Below, one piece after another: positions 63,601 to 64,000 of a stretch of DNA of 64,000 nucleotides. This DNA comes from Bacillus methanolicus MGA3. Its GTDB lineage: Bacteria > Bacillota > Bacilli > Bacillales > Cytobacillaceae. The stretch spans positions 914,843 to 978,842 of the forward strand of contig NZ_CP007739.1 of NCBI RefSeq assembly GCF_000724485.1, written 5' to 3'. The notes below the pieces were generated by a model, which was not told the DNA's origin, did no database searches, and was given only the letters and a program-made list of their open reading frames with translations. Within the stretch, counting starts at the first letter, position 1. The number at the start of each line of letters is the position of its first letter. A program made the position numbers and the translations under genes.

Positions 63601-64000
63601 AGATTTTCTTTTTACATGTGTAAATAACAGTTTTTTCTTCATGGGGCGGGAAATAAGCAAGAATCGATGTCGGTTCCATTTCAATCTTTCCTGTCAGCAA
63701 GTATTTTTCTAAATCAAAAGGAACTTCTTCGAGCATCGTGTGCTTGAATAATAATTTTTCAGTGAGATTTAATTGTTTAAACTCGGAACCGAGCATGCTG
63801 GGATCTTGAAGGAACCTTTGATATAATATTGATCTTTCGTGCTTATCGTAAGTTGGTTCCCACCATGGTTTTCTTGGTTTATATTTTTGATTGATAAGGT
63901 AGTCATACTTCATGATACCTTCAACAATTGGCAGTTCTTTCAGCTTGATTGAATGCAAAAAATCCAATAATCGGTAAAATAGATCTTCAAGCTGATGACC
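63584..64000 (-). CDS. C-terminal part of a probable B12-binding radical SAM protein (start beyond the window)
   Basis: The frame is open to the last base of the window, so the gene begins outside. 138 residues are visible, with Y-D-Y-L-I-N-Q-K-Y-K-P-R-K-P-W-W and a C-terminal Y-F-P-P-H-E-E-K. The D-Y-L...K-P-R-K-P-W-W block is typical of the DUF4080 tail of B12-binding radical SAM proteins. The radical SAM Cys motif itself is not in view, so the call rests on this tail. Confidence 0.6.
   Translation of the reverse strand, partial: GHQLEDLFYRLLDFLHSIKLKELPIVEGIMKYDYLINQKYKPRKPWWEPTYDKHERSILYQRFLQDPSMLGSEFKQLNLTEKLLFKHTMLEEVPFDLEKYLLTGKIEMEPTSILAYFPPHEEKTVIYTCKKKILKPAS

Overview
The window is chromosomal DNA of a low-GC, endospore-forming Bacillaceae. 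It carries spoVAD/spoVAE, spoVIF, CotS/CotSA/CotI-type coat genes, tgl, an alpha/beta SASP, three YjcZ-type micropeptides and the sigI-rsgI pair. The species cannot be fixed from sequence reading alone. Gene pairs such as yjcG-yjcF, glnQHMP and galU/ytcABC follow Bacillus subtilis arrangements. The cyanophycin pair (cphB-cphA), dhaKLM with its own HPr, and a methionine gamma-lyase are not part of the B. subtilis 168 pattern.

Layout. 1-7.2 kb: end of the spoVA operon, small sporulation genes, yjcGF, and a glutamine ABC transporter (glnQHMP, minus strand) with a 128-bp palindromic element between glnH and glnM. 7.2-9.2 kb: a tRNA-Val(GAC) with promoter and terminator, then a large serine recombinase. 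9.25-25.07 kb: a decaying integrated island bounded by 92-bp direct repeats made of the 3' half of another tRNA-Val(GAC) plus its terminator. A tyrosine integrase killed by a 1-nt deletion and a stop codon lies at the left end. 25-32.5 kb: gene fragments, an IS1182-type remnant, PfpI/DJ-1, MarR, a YhfC-type protease, methionine gamma-lyase and two membrane-protein genes. 32.6-36.7 kb: glycerol/dihydroxyacetone catabolism (glpK, dhaK, dhaL, dhaM, HPr-like). 36.7-49.5 kb: katA, then a spore-surface glycosylation and coat region (galU, ytcABC, CotSA/CotS/acidic proteins, CotI) with a group IIC-like intron inserted just behind the ytcC terminator. 49.7-64 kb: small lipoprotein, cphB-cphA, tgl, YjcZ-type peptides, a LysM/SleB-type hydrolase, prfC, an aldehyde dehydrogenase, sigI-rsgI, a SASP and small spore-type genes.

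The most interesting unit is on the island. A c-di-GMP (GEMM-I type) riboswitch leader with two hairpins, and a 13-bp inverted repeat at the putative promoter, precedes an operon of a chemoreceptor, a single-module NRPS-like reductase (adenylation - carrier - thioester reductase, 982 aa) and an Sfp-type phosphopantetheinyl transferase. A second c-di-GMP riboswitch precedes a compact EAL phosphodiesterase and a membrane-anchored PilZ protein. A SinI-like anti-repressor lies nearby. Recombination and accessory genes on the island are full of point lesions, but the c-di-GMP and metabolite genes are all open. This suggests selective retention of a c-di-GMP-controlled pathway making an amino-aldehyde or alcohol. 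That reading is inference; the parts themselves are visible in the sequence.
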